A stretch of DNA of 29,328 nt. Origin: DASPUI01 sp035622995 (GTDB lineage Bacteria > Verrucomicrobiota > Verrucomicrobiia > Chthoniobacterales > UBA10450). How positions within the stretch are numbered: position 1 is the first letter of the stretch; the number at the start of each line of letters is the position of its first letter. The stretch covers positions 1-29,328 of the forward strand of contig DASPUI010000140.1 in NCBI GenBank assembly GCA_035622995.1, given 5' to 3'. This document shows positions 1 through 7,554 of this stretch, in pieces. The translations under genes and the position numbers were made by a program. The notes beneath the pieces are model-generated. The model did not search any database. It worked only from the letters and a program-made list of their open reading frames with translations, and was not told the DNA's origin.

Positions 1-772
1 TTCCCATGACTGGGCGGCTCGCGACCCGCAAATCGATTTTACCGTCAATGCGAACGGCACGCTCAACCTGCTCGAGGCCGCGCGCGAGTTTTGTCCGGAA
101 GCTCCATTTGTTTTTACATCGACCAACAAGGTCTATGGCGATACGCCCAATCGTTTGCCGTTGCGTGAACTGGAAAAACGCTGGGAAATCGAGCCTGGAC
201 ATGACTATGAGCCGGGAATTTCCGAGACCATGAGCATCGATTGCACGAAGCATTCCTTATTCGGCGCCTCGAAAGTCGCGGCGGATATCGTCGTGCAGGA
301 ATACGGACGGTATTTTGGAATGCCGACGGTTTCATTTCGCGGCGGTTGTTTGACCGGCCCAGCCCACGCGGGGACCGAGTTGCACGGATTTCTCTCTTAT
401 CTGATGATCTGCACGGTCAGTGGCCGACCGTATCGCGTTTTTGGTTACAAAGGGAAACAGGTTCGCGACAACATTCACAGCTTCGATCTGGTCGAAGCAT
501 TTGCTGAGTTCATTCGATCACCTCGAGCCGGGGAAGTGTACAACATCGGCGGCAGCCGCCATTCAAACTGCTCAATGCTCGAAGCGATCGATCTTTGTGA
601 AAAGATCAGCGGCAAAAAGTTAAGGTGGAGCTACGAAGAAGCCAATCGGGTTGGCGACCACATTTGGTGGATCAGTGATGTGCGCAAATTCCAGTCGCAT
701 TACCCAGGCTGGAAGTTTCGCTACGGCCTAACCGAAATTCTGGAAGAAATCTACGCCGCGGTAAATTCGTAG
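1..772 (+). CDS. NAD-dependent sugar-nucleotide epimerase, CDP-paratose 2-epimerase-like (5' end missing)
   Basis: The reading frame is open from base 2 and ends with TAG at 770-772, so the N-terminal NAD-binding Rossmann part lies outside the window. What remains is the C-terminal portion of an extended short-chain dehydrogenase/epimerase. The segment TSTNKVYGDTPN (near 118-152) and the later HSLFGASKVAAD and GYKGKQVRDNIHS stretches match the CDP-paratose/CDP-tyvelose 2-epimerase-like group from memory. Such enzymes invert a sugar hydroxyl in nucleotide sugars for surface polysaccharide. The normal YxxxK catalytic pair reads FGASK here, with Phe in place of Tyr; I believe this is shared by close relatives. 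Family assignment is firm, but the exact substrate is not. The next gene is on the opposite strand and ends 9 bases away. Confidence 0.85.
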   Translation, partial: SHDWAARDPQIDFTVNANGTLNLLEAAREFCPEAPFVFTSTNKVYGDTPNRLPLRELEKRWEIEPGHDYEPGISETMSIDCTKHSLFGASKVAADIVVQEYGRYFGMPTVSFRGGCLTGPAHAGTELHGFLSYLMICTVSGRPYRVFGYKGKQVRDNIHSFDLVEAFAEFIRSPRAGEVYNIGGSRHSNCSMLEAIDLCEKISGKKLRWSYEEANRVGDHIWWISDVRKFQSHYPGWKFRYGLTEILEEIYAAVNS

Positions 773-781
773 CAGACGCTC

Positions 782-1186
782 TTAGTACTGCTCGCCCTCG
801 TCCAGCGTTGGTCCGACCCGATCTTTGATCCCCCACGCGTGGAGCATGACGGCAAGCCAGTAAAAAACCAAAAGACCGATGCCAAATCCGGCGGAGGCAA
901 AGGCCGCCAGAAAGCCGAACACGATTGCAACCGGAGTGACCAAAAAAAGCAACACCGCTCCCGTCACCTTATGGCCTTTGTAGATGTGACCGAGACCGGG
1001 AATGATGCTGAGAAAAATCGCCATCGCGTCGCTTGCTTTTGGTTCGGCCGGGGTCGTTGCGTCGCGTGTCCAATCGCAATTCGTGCACCGGGTTGCGTCC
1101 TTCGGCAGCATTGTTCCGCAATAGGGACATGGCATCTTGTCGGCAGCTATCTGCGACTCGGTCGTCGGTGCGTCGGTGTATTCCAT
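782..1186 (-). CDS. Zinc-ribbon protein with C-terminal TM2-like membrane domain
   Basis: A 134-residue protein. An N-terminal zinc ribbon has two CxxC knuckles (Cys20, Cys23, Cys34, Cys37, in CPYCG and CTNCD). It is followed by an Ala/Pro/Glu linker and two hydrophobic segments from about residue 55 to 118. The stretch IIPGLGHIYKGHKVTG resembles the PGxGxxYxG pattern of TM2-domain proteins. I chose the ATG at 1184-1186. The frame continues upstream to a TTG at 1237, but that extension has no ribosome-binding site and adds nothing conserved. It is probably an inner-membrane protein with a cytosolic zinc ribbon. No function can be assigned. It is divergent from purE, with 109 bases between the starts. 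Confidence 0.75.
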   Translation of the reverse strand: MEYTDAPTTESQIAADKMPCPYCGTMLPKDATRCTNCDWTRDATTPAEPKASDAMAIFLSIIPGLGHIYKGHKVTGAVLLFLVTPVAIVFGFLAAFASAGFGIGLLVFYWLAVMLHAWGIKDRVGPTLDEGEQY

Positions 1187-1262
1187 GGCGGAAATCGAGA
1201 ATTCAAACTCACAATTGCATCGCGGTTCGTCAAGCAAACTCGCGCTTGAAGTTGGCTAGCCC

Positions 1263-1289
1263 TTGCGTTTTGCCCAAACGCCTTACAAT
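1263..1289 (+). promoter_or_regulatory. Possible promoter of purE-tsaC
   Basis: A TACAAT hexamer at 1284-1289 lies 6 bases before the purE ATG, with a weak TTGCGT at 1263-1268 and 15-bp spacing. If used, transcription would begin at or next to the ATG, giving a nearly leaderless mRNA, and no Shine-Dalgarno sequence is visible. The -35 match and spacing are poor, so this is tentative. Confidence 0.3.
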
Positions 1290-1295
1290 TGGCTC

Positions 1296-1787
1296 ATGCC
1301 AGAAACAAAATCGTTAGTTGCCATCATCATGGGCAGCAAATCGGATTGGGAAGTAATGAGCAAATGCGTGAAAACGCTCGACGAACTCGGCGTGCCTAAC
1401 GAAGCCCACGTGCTTTCCGCCCACCGCACACCGGATGCGACCGCTGATTTTGCACGCAAGGCGGCCGGCCGCGGCGTACGCGTAATAATCGCTGCCGCCG
1501 GGGGAGCAGCGCACCTCGCTGGTGTTATTGCAGCGCATACCTGGTTGCCGGTCCTGGGCGTGCCGATGAAATCGGCGCTGAACGGCCTCGATTCACTTTT
1601 GTCGACCGCGCAAATGCCCGGTGGCATTCCGGTCGGAACGCTTGCGATCGGTGAAGCCGGAGCAAAGAACGCGGCCTTGCTCGCAGCGGCAATTCTTGCG
1701 ACCTCGGATGAGAAAATTCGGGCTGAGCTAGAACTGTTTCGGAAAAAACAGACGGAGTCGGTGCTGGCCGCGAAACTGGAAAAGTGA
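1296..1787 (+). CDS. purE: N5-carboxyaminoimidazole ribonucleotide mutase (PurE class I)
   Basis: A 163-residue protein of the usual PurE length. It interconverts N5-CAIR and CAIR in de novo purine synthesis in the cytosol. Visible signatures are GSKSD (13-17) for phosphate binding, SAHRTP (41-46) with the catalytic His43, AAGGAAHLAG (67-76), and the MPGGIPVGT segment. This pattern is typical of class I enzymes, which partner with PurK; no purK is in the window. The ATG at 1296 is chosen because the family starts just before the first beta strand; a longer frame from a TTG at 1263 adds residues with no counterpart. The last codons overlap the GTG start of tsaC (GTGA), so the two are translationally coupled. 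Confidence 0.96.
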   Translation: MPETKSLVAIIMGSKSDWEVMSKCVKTLDELGVPNEAHVLSAHRTPDATADFARKAAGRGVRVIIAAAGGAAHLAGVIAAHTWLPVLGVPMKSALNGLDSLLSTAQMPGGIPVGTLAIGEAGAKNAALLAAAILATSDEKIRAELELFRKKQTESVLAAKLEK

Positions 1788-2773
1788 AAACAGAGATCTC
1801 AACCGACCGCGCTGCGGCGGTTGAACTGTTGCGCAAAGGCGAAATCGTCGCGTTGCCAACCGAAACCGTCTACGGCTTGGCGGCCGAGGCGCTGAATGCG
1901 ATCGCGGTTGCAAGGATTTTCGAAGCAAAGGAACGGCCACGTTTCGATCCGCTTATCGTCCATTTACCGGAATACGAATGGTTGGAAAGGATTGCCGATG
2001 TTTCTACGCACAAGCGAAAATTACTTTCAGCCCTCGCGTCGTCCTTCTGGCCGGGCCCGTTGACCATCGTTTTGCCGAAGCGCCCCCTCGTTCCAGATAT
2101 CGTCACCGCCGGTTTGGAAACAGTCGCAGTTCGGATCAGTGATCATCCGGTCTTCGCCGAAGTCATTCAAGATGTCGGGCAGCCCCTGGCTGCGCCCAGT
2201 GCCAATCGCTTTGGTCGCGTAAGTCCCACAACTGCGCGACATGTTCTTGATGAATTGGGCGGCCGAATCCCGTTCATTCTCGATGCCGGTCCAACGCAGC
2301 ACGGAATTGAATCGACGATTGTCGCTGTTGCTGGCGATAAGATTCGAATCTTGCGACGTGGTCCAATTACGGCCGAGCAACTGGCCGATCTCGCCCAGGT
2401 GGAAATCGCCCCTCCGCCGCGGGAAATTTCAGCGCCTGGCCAATTGGCTTCTCATTATGCGCCAAAGACGCCTCTGAAGCTCGTCGAACATGCGAAATCA
2501 TTCGTGACGAAACAAAACCGGCGCGTTGCCCTGCTCGCGTGGAACCCGGTCGACAAAGACAGCCGATTTGTGGCGGTTCGAAATTTGAGCGAAGCGCAGG
2601 ATCTTTGCGAAGCTGCCGCAAACCTCTTCCGTTTCCTGCGCGAGCTCGACGCGCTCGATGTCGATCTTATCGTTGCAGAACGAGTTCCGGATCGGGGGAT
2701 CGGCGCGGCGATTCTTGATCGGCTGCAGCGGGCTTCGCACCGGCGGTCTGGTGCGCCAGGCAGGCTTGAATGA
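1784..2773 (+). CDS. tsaC: L-threonylcarbamoyladenylate synthase (TsaC/Sua5 type)
   Basis: A 329-residue protein with the YrdC domain plus the C-terminal Sua5 domain, hence the longer Sua5 form. It makes threonylcarbamoyl-AMP from Thr, bicarbonate and ATP for t6A modification of tRNAs that read ANN codons. Motifs: PTETVYGL (25-32), PLIVH (56-60), PSANRFG (138-144), GIESTIV (174-180), and HYAP (224-227) at the start of the Sua5 domain. The GTG start overlaps the purE stop. The last 107 bases overlap the 3' end of pyrG on the other strand. The tail still reads GIGAAILDRLQRAS, as the family does, so the overlap is probably real. Confidence 0.95.
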   Translation: MKTEISTDRAAAVELLRKGEIVALPTETVYGLAAEALNAIAVARIFEAKERPRFDPLIVHLPEYEWLERIADVSTHKRKLLSALASSFWPGPLTIVLPKRPLVPDIVTAGLETVAVRISDHPVFAEVIQDVGQPLAAPSANRFGRVSPTTARHVLDELGGRIPFILDAGPTQHGIESTIVAVAGDKIRILRRGPITAEQLADLAQVEIAPPPREISAPGQLASHYAPKTPLKLVEHAKSFVTKQNRRVALLAWNPVDKDSRFVAVRNLSEAQDLCEAAANLFRFLRELDALDVDLIVAERVPDRGIGAAILDRLQRASHRRSGAPGRLE

Positions 2774-4343
2774 AGCCTTTAAAAAGCGGGTGAGGTCTGT
2801 TCGGTTTGCTTTGGAATTCGGGATGATACTGACAGCCGATGAAATAGGGGTGATCGCGGAGTTCAATCAGCTCGGCCAGGGTGCCGTCCGGCGAGGTGCC
2901 CGATATCACAAATCCTTTCGCAGCCATTCGGTCGCGATACTTCATGTTGAATTCGTAACGGTGCCGATGGCGCTCCATTACATCGGTCGCACCATAGATT
3001 TTTTCAGCGAGCGTTCCTTTTGTGATTTTCGTCGGCCAGGTTCCCAATCGCATGCTGGCGCCTTTGTTGTGAATTTTTTCGCGTTGCTCTTCCAAGAGCG
3101 AAATCACCTGGTCCGGCGTGTCGGGGTCGAATTCAGTGCTGTTTGCTAGTTTGATTCCGCAAACGTCGCGCGCAAACTCGATCGTTGCCACCTGCATTCC
3201 AAGACAAAGGCCGAGATACGGAATGTTCTGCTCGCGGGCATAACGCGCCGCTTTGATCTTTCCTTCAACGCCGCGCTCGCCGAATCCACCCGGAATCAAA
3301 ACACCCGCAACGTCGTTGAGCTCGCCGTCCACTTCGTCTTGCAATGATTCGGCGTCGACCAGTTTCAGATCGATTCCGCAATCCTCGCTCGCGGCCGCAT
3401 GAGTAATCGCTTCGTAAATGCTTTTGTAGGCATCCTGAAGATCGATGTATTTGCCGACCACCGCGATTTTTGTTCGTTGTTTTGGGCTGACAATGCGTTT
3501 AACAAACTGTTTCCAGCTCGTTAGGTCGGGTTCTGGCGTTTTGAGGCCCAAAAGATCGCAGAGCAACTGATCGAGGCCTTCGGCGTGAAGCCTCAGCGGA
3601 TATTCGTAGATCGTATGCTCGACGTCGCGCGCTTCGATGACCGCTCTCTCCGAAACGCTGCAGAACATCGATAATTTCTGGCGCACGTCCTGGTCGAGCG
3701 GTTTCTCGGTCCGACAGATCAGCACCTGCGGCTGCAAACCGATCTCGCGAAGCTTTGCGACACTTTGCTGGGTCGGCTTCGTTTTCAATTCGGCAGCTGC
3801 TTTGATGTACGGAACGAGCGTGACGTGCATGTTCAACACATTTTGTGGTCCGACTTCGAGAATGAATTGCCTGATCGCCTCCAAGAATGGCAGGCCTTCG
3901 ATGTCGCCGGTGGTGCCGCCGATTTCTGTAATAACGATGTCGTATTTCGATTCGTCCGAGATTTCGCGAATCCGATCTTTGATCACATCGGTCACATGCG
4001 GAATCACCTGCACCGTTTTGCCGAGATAATCGCCGCGCCGTTCTTTTAAAATCACGCTCTCGTAAACCTGGCCGCTGGTGAGATTGTTGTGGCGCGAGAG
4101 CACGCAATTGGTGAATCGCTCGTAATGGCCAAGATCGAGATCGGTCTCCGCGCCATCGTTCAAAACGTAGACTTCGCCGTGTTGGAACGGGTTCATCGTT
4201 CCAGGATCGACGTTCAGATAAGGATCGAACTTTTGAAAAACGACGCGCAAGCCGCGCGCTTCGAGCAAAGTCCCGAGGGAAGCGGCAGCCAATCCCTTGC
4301 CTAACGAACTAACAACGCCGCCGGTGACAAAAATATATTTCAT
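2667..4343 (-). CDS. pyrG: CTP synthase
   Basis: A 558-residue protein that makes CTP from UTP, ATP and glutamine. The N-terminal synthetase domain starts KYIFVTGGVVSSLGKG, with the P-loop and the IGGTTGDIEG segment. The C-terminal class I glutamine amidotransferase domain holds the triad Cys380 (in GLCLGMQ), His507 and Glu509 (YHPEF). It is last in a coupled operon: its ATG overlaps the kdsB stop (ATGA), with GGAG as a plausible ribosome-binding site 7 bases upstream. CTP is the co-substrate of KdsB, so the pairing makes sense. About 26 residues after LAHQ are low-complexity and exceed the usual end of the family. They are the part encoded antisense to the tsaC tail, suggesting a stop codon lost and replaced further on. 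Confidence 0.97.
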   Translation of the reverse strand: MKYIFVTGGVVSSLGKGLAAASLGTLLEARGLRVVFQKFDPYLNVDPGTMNPFQHGEVYVLNDGAETDLDLGHYERFTNCVLSRHNNLTSGQVYESVILKERRGDYLGKTVQVIPHVTDVIKDRIREISDESKYDIVITEIGGTTGDIEGLPFLEAIRQFILEVGPQNVLNMHVTLVPYIKAAAELKTKPTQQSVAKLREIGLQPQVLICRTEKPLDQDVRQKLSMFCSVSERAVIEARDVEHTIYEYPLRLHAEGLDQLLCDLLGLKTPEPDLTSWKQFVKRIVSPKQRTKIAVVGKYIDLQDAYKSIYEAITHAAASEDCGIDLKLVDAESLQDEVDGELNDVAGVLIPGGFGERGVEGKIKAARYAREQNIPYLGLCLGMQVATIEFARDVCGIKLANSTEFDPDTPDQVISLLEEQREKIHNKGASMRLGTWPTKITKGTLAEKIYGATDVMERHRHRYEFNMKYRDRMAAKGFVISGTSPDGTLAELIELRDHPYFIGCQYHPEFQSKPNRPHPLFKGFIQACLAHQTAGAKPAAADQESPRRSPDPELVLQR

Positions 4344-5095
4344 CGAGCGACTCCGGTTCTCTTGGCGCGAGCCAGTTTTTGCTCCAGCGCTTTCGCGTCT
4401 TCCAGCGTATCCACGCCGGGGAATCCATGTTGTGTGACGAGCACATGAACCTTTACACCATTTTCGAGAGCGCGCAATTGCTCGAGCCCCTCGGCAATCT
4501 CAAGCGGGGACGGCTTCCATCTTACAAACTGAAGCAGTGTCTTACGCCGGAAAGCATAGACGCCCTGGTGCCGGAAATATTTGATCGCAGAGGTATAATG
4601 ACGCGGGTAAGGAATCGGCGCGCGAGAGAAATAAAGCGCGTTGCCGTCGAGATCGATAACAACTTTTACCTGGTTTGGCGACGCGGCCTGATCGGAATTC
4701 TGGAACGGATGCGCTGCCGTCACGATGTCGATCTTCCGGTTGCTTCGCAATTTTTCAACCAACCCGTCGACCAGATGCGGTTCGATCAATGGCTCGTCGC
4801 CCTGAATATTCACGATCAATTCGAACTCCCTCGCTTTCCGGGCAACTTCTGCGATGCGATCGGTCCCGCTTCGATGCCGCGCCGAGGTGAGCGCCACTTC
4901 CGCTCCCCAGTTAAAAGCGGCGCTCGCAATGCGCATGTCGTCGGTCGCGATGATGACAGTGTTCAAAGTCTTTGCGCGCAGGCAGCGTTCCCAAACGTGC
5001 CGAAGCAATGGTTTGCCGGCGATTTGATGGAGCGGTTTTCCGGGAAACCTCGTCGAATCCCATCGCGCGGGAATGATTCCCACCGCCTTAGTCAT
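4340..5095 (-). CDS. kdsB: 3-deoxy-manno-octulosonate cytidylyltransferase (CMP-Kdo synthetase)
   Basis: A 251-residue cytosolic enzyme that activates Kdo with CTP to give CMP-Kdo for the lipopolysaccharide inner core. The N-terminus reads IIPARWDSTRFPGKPL, the family nucleotide-binding signature. ATDDMRI and NIQGDEPLI carry the metal-binding acidic residues, and a GVYAFRR segment is present. The start is the ATG at 5093-5095. An upstream in-frame extension exists but is not conserved and runs into gmhB. The start overlaps the gmhB stop by 8 bases and the stop overlaps the pyrG ATG, so all four genes of this operon are read as a coupled block. Confidence 0.96.
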   Translation of the reverse strand: MTKAVGIIPARWDSTRFPGKPLHQIAGKPLLRHVWERCLRAKTLNTVIIATDDMRIASAAFNWGAEVALTSARHRSGTDRIAEVARKAREFELIVNIQGDEPLIEPHLVDGLVEKLRSNRKIDIVTAAHPFQNSDQAASPNQVKVVIDLDGNALYFSRAPIPYPRHYTSAIKYFRHQGVYAFRRKTLLQFVRWKPSPLEIAEGLEQLRALENGVKVHVLVTQHGFPGVDTLEDAKALEQKLARAKRTGVAR

Positions 5096-5633
5096 TTGTC
5101 TGGTCCATGATGACCGTGGCCGCAGCCGAAAAATCTTCCGCGATCCAGTCGGCACAACTGCCATCGGTCATTCTCTCCACCCCGGTCTGAACCAGAATTG
5201 CGCGGACGCCGGCATTGTGAGCACATTCGGCATCGATTTCTTTGTCGCCGATTAAAAACGATCGCGCTAAATCGACGTTGTGTTCGCGCGCGGCTTGCAA
5301 AACCATTCCCGGAGCCGGCTTGCGAAATTTCGACGGCTGACCCGGTACATCCGGGCAGAAGTAAGTTGCGTCGATCAAATCGCGGCCAATTTGCTGCGAA
5401 ACCTCTGATTCAACCGCCCGATATTGATCGATTGTAAAAAATCCGCGGCCGATCCCGCTTTGGTTTGTAATCACGATGATCTTATAACCATGCGCCCTCA
5501 ATTTTCGCAGCGCCTCTGTCACGCCATCGAATACTCTCACTTGTTTGGGATCGGAACAGTAATTGACGTCGTGAATGAGCGTGCCATCGCGGTCGACGAA
5601 TACGGCCTGCGATTTCACTTCATTTGGAGTCAT
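5088..5633 (-). CDS. gmhB: D-glycero-beta-D-manno-heptose-1,7-bisphosphate 7-phosphatase (HAD-IIIA, GmhB-like)
   Basis: A 181-residue HAD-family phosphatase. HAD motif I is FVDRDGTL with both Asp residues, motif II is ITNQSGIGRG, a Lys lies in FRKPAPGM, and motif IV is LIGDKEID. This is the GmhB type, which removes the 7-phosphate of heptose bisphosphate in ADP-heptose synthesis; location next to the heptose kinase supports it. The loop before RKP in many GmhB proteins carries a Cys/His zinc site; here only one Cys (YFCPD) is present, so the zinc site looks degenerate. A histidinol-phosphate phosphatase is an alternative for this family, but no his genes are near. The start overlaps the rfaE1 3' end by 14 bases. 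Confidence 0.88.
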   Translation of the reverse strand: MTPNEVKSQAVFVDRDGTLIHDVNYCSDPKQVRVFDGVTEALRKLRAHGYKIIVITNQSGIGRGFFTIDQYRAVESEVSQQIGRDLIDATYFCPDVPGQPSKFRKPAPGMVLQAAREHNVDLARSFLIGDKEIDAECAHNAGVRAILVQTGVERMTDGSCADWIAEDFSAAATVIMDQTND

Positions 5634-6627
5634 TTTCGAAGCTGGCGATCAATTCCTCTCGCGACACCGTCGCGGTGCCGAGTTTACCAACGACAACAGC
5701 GCTGGCATGATTGGCAATCTCAGCGGCTTCAATCGGCGCCGCGTCGCAAGTCAAAGCCAGGGTAAACAAGGCGATCGCAGTATCCCCGGCGCCAGAAACA
5801 TCGAACACGTCGCGCGCTTTTGTTGGAATATGATGGGGCGGCTCGTTCTCCTGGAACAGCATCATTCCATGTTCCCCGAGCGTAATGAGAATAAATTTTG
5901 CGCCCCACTTTTTAAGCAATGCGGTCCCTGCACGAATTAGCTCCTCATCCTCTTTGGCTGCCTTGTCGGGATCGCGATCTTGAATTCCGGCCGCTAAAAA
6001 AGCCTCGGCGCGGTTCGGTTTTACCACCGTTACGTCGCGCCACTCGATCGGATTTCGCGGGTTCGGGTCCGCTGCGATCATTTTGCCAGCCGCTTTCGCT
6101 TGCTTCGAAATCTGAGCAACCAGCTCCGGAGACACAAATCCTTTGCCGTAATCTTCGAAAACAATCGCATCGATTCTGGGAAGAACTGTGCCAACGGCCG
6201 CCACCACCTTCGATATCTGAGCAGCCGATGGCGCAGCGATCTTTTCCCGATCCACTCGCACGACTTGTTGATGGCGCGCGATGACCCTGGTTTTCACGAT
6301 CGTTTGAAACGTTTCATCTTCGATCAAACCCGCGACATCGATCTTGTGATTGGTTAGCAACTTTCGAAGGTGCTGGCCATGACGATCCGTTCCCACCATT
6401 CCAATAACGCTGACGTGCTCCACAAATTCTCGCAGATTTCGGGCTACGTTGGCCGCTCCACCGGGGAAAAAAGATTCGCCCGTGACTTCCACCACCGGCA
6501 CCGGCGCCTCGGGCGAGATGCGCCCAACCTTCCCCCAGATGAATTCGTCCAGCATCAAATCGCCAATAACCAGGATTCGCACCCTGGCAGCGCGGTCGAG
6601 AATCTGCTGTAATTTAGCGGGGTCCAT
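5620..6627 (-). CDS. rfaE1: D-glycero-beta-D-manno-heptose-7-phosphate kinase (stand-alone HldE kinase domain)
   Basis: A 335-residue PfkB/ribokinase-family enzyme that phosphorylates heptose 7-phosphate at C1 for ADP-heptose and the LPS inner core. Features: LVIGDLMLDEFIWG at the N-terminus, GRISPEAPVPVVEV and PGGAANVARNL (substrate lid), ADPNPRN in the middle, VVKPNRAEA, and the catalytic GAGD at 279-282 with Asp282. The length corresponds to the kinase half only; the HldE adenylyltransferase half is absent and must be encoded elsewhere. The ATG at 6627 fits the family start and has no clear Shine-Dalgarno. It heads the operon rfaE1-gmhB-kdsB-pyrG. Confidence 0.95.
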   Translation of the reverse strand: MDPAKLQQILDRAARVRILVIGDLMLDEFIWGKVGRISPEAPVPVVEVTGESFFPGGAANVARNLREFVEHVSVIGMVGTDRHGQHLRKLLTNHKIDVAGLIEDETFQTIVKTRVIARHQQVVRVDREKIAAPSAAQISKVVAAVGTVLPRIDAIVFEDYGKGFVSPELVAQISKQAKAAGKMIAADPNPRNPIEWRDVTVVKPNRAEAFLAAGIQDRDPDKAAKEDEELIRAGTALLKKWGAKFILITLGEHGMMLFQENEPPHHIPTKARDVFDVSGAGDTAIALFTLALTCDAAPIEAAEIANHASAVVVGKLGTATVSREELIASFENDSK

Positions 6628-6659
6628 GGTTTCGATCAGGAAAATTGTTAGGCAAGAGG

Positions 6660-6688
6660 ATTGTGTAAAGCGGAGTTCTGCTTACAAT
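6660..6688. promoter_or_regulatory. Overlapping face-to-face promoter pair between rfaE1 and the exported-protein gene
   Basis: On the plus strand TTGTGT (6661-6666) and TACAAT (6683-6688) are 16 bp apart, a fair sigma70-type promoter about 50 bases upstream of the ATG at 6739. On the minus strand the same DNA reads TTGTAA, 16 bp, then CACAAT, about 30 bases upstream of the rfaE1 ATG. The segment is an imperfect inverted repeat, so the -35 of one promoter is roughly the -10 of the other. Confidence 0.45.
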
Positions 6689-6738
6689 GGCCCCATTAAT
6701 CCCGAATACGAAGTTCAAATCAACAGTCGAAGGTCAAG

Positions 6739-7551
6739 ATGATTGCGTTTGTTAATTATTGGAAAATTGGCGTGGTGGCCGTCATCGCGCTGGCGGCCGG
6801 GGCCCGTGCTGCCCAGCAGCCGGTCGCACAGCATATCGATGTGAAAGATATGTCGAAAAATGTGGAAGACGTGGTGGTGCCCCTGCCAAATGAGATTTTC
6901 GGCGCGCTCAACAAATTGGGTCCCGTTAATTGGCACGAATATGTCCGAGCGGACAAAGGGAGCAATTTCATGGAGCGGCCGCGTATTGCGTTGCTTCTGG
7001 GAACGGTGATCGCCGATGGGTTTATCGCCGTCCAGGCGCAGGACGCGTCCGCCGTCAAGGACATCGGCCAGCGTGTCCAGGCTCTGGCCAGAGACATTGG
7101 AGTCGAGCGTTCGATCACGTCTCATGAGAAAGCGATTATCGAATATGCCGACAAACGTAAATGGGAGAATGTTCGGCAGGAGCTCGACCGGACCCAAAAT
7201 AGCGTCCAAACGGCGATGAATGAGCTGCGCGACGAAAAGTTGTCGCAATTGGTCAGCCTCGGGGGCTGGCTGCGCGGCACGGAAGTTTTGACCGCGGTTG
7301 TGACCAAAAACTTCACCGCGGACGGAGCCGAGCTTCTCCACCAGCCTGATCTACTGGTTCATTTTCAGAGCCAGCTGGATAGTATGCCGGAGAAGTACAA
7401 CGTGAACATCGTCCGTGAAATTCAGACCGCTCTGGGCGAGGTCAAACCGATGATTGCCGGTGTTGGTGGCGCAAAGATTTCTGCCGCTTCGGTTAAGAAA
7501 ATCAACGATATCACGACCCGTCTGGACAACGGGATCGTGACCAAGGAGTAA
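6739..7551 (+). CDS. Exported protein of unknown function
   Basis: A 270-residue protein I do not recognise. The first 25 residues form a signal peptide: a short charged start, a hydrophobic core and AGARA before AQQ, a likely signal peptidase I site. The mature part is mostly polar and apparently helical, with alternating charged residues around 130-190 (KRKWENVRQELDRTQ) and no Cys, so it may be a periplasmic helical-bundle protein. There is no recognisable catalytic motif. An AAGG lies 6 bases before the ATG. The next gene follows after 3 bases and is also exported, so they are probably co-transcribed and act in the same compartment. Confidence 0.7.
   Translation: MIAFVNYWKIGVVAVIALAAGARAAQQPVAQHIDVKDMSKNVEDVVVPLPNEIFGALNKLGPVNWHEYVRADKGSNFMERPRIALLLGTVIADGFIAVQAQDASAVKDIGQRVQALARDIGVERSITSHEKAIIEYADKRKWENVRQELDRTQNSVQTAMNELRDEKLSQLVSLGGWLRGTEVLTAVVTKNFTADGAELLHQPDLLVHFQSQLDSMPEKYNVNIVREIQTALGEVKPMIAGVGGAKISAASVKKINDITTRLDNGIVTKE
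7543..7548 (+). promoter_or_regulatory. Ribosome-binding site favouring a GTG start
   Basis: AAGGAG inside the last codons of the upstream gene lies 6 bases before GTG (7555) and 12 bases before the next ATG (7561). The spacing favours the GTG. This is one of the few strong Shine-Dalgarno sequences in the window. Confidence 0.6.
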
Positions 7552-7554
7552 CCT

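Noticed and set aside
839..1249. Open frame on the plus strand opposite the zinc-ribbon gene
   Set aside because: Basic, low-complexity product with no membrane or domain pattern; the minus-strand frame has a clear zinc ribbon and membrane segments.
3499..4107. 202-codon frame on the minus strand inside pyrG
   Set aside because: Arg/His-rich product from a shifted frame of a highly conserved enzyme; no start context.
4379..5110. 243-codon plus-strand frame antisense to kdsB
   Set aside because: Shadow of kdsB; the translation resembles no family, while kdsB is unmistakable.
6715..7341. 208-codon minus-strand frame opposite the first exported-protein gene
   Set aside because: No signal peptide, no domain, Arg/His-rich; the plus strand has a signal peptide, start context and a coupled downstream gene.
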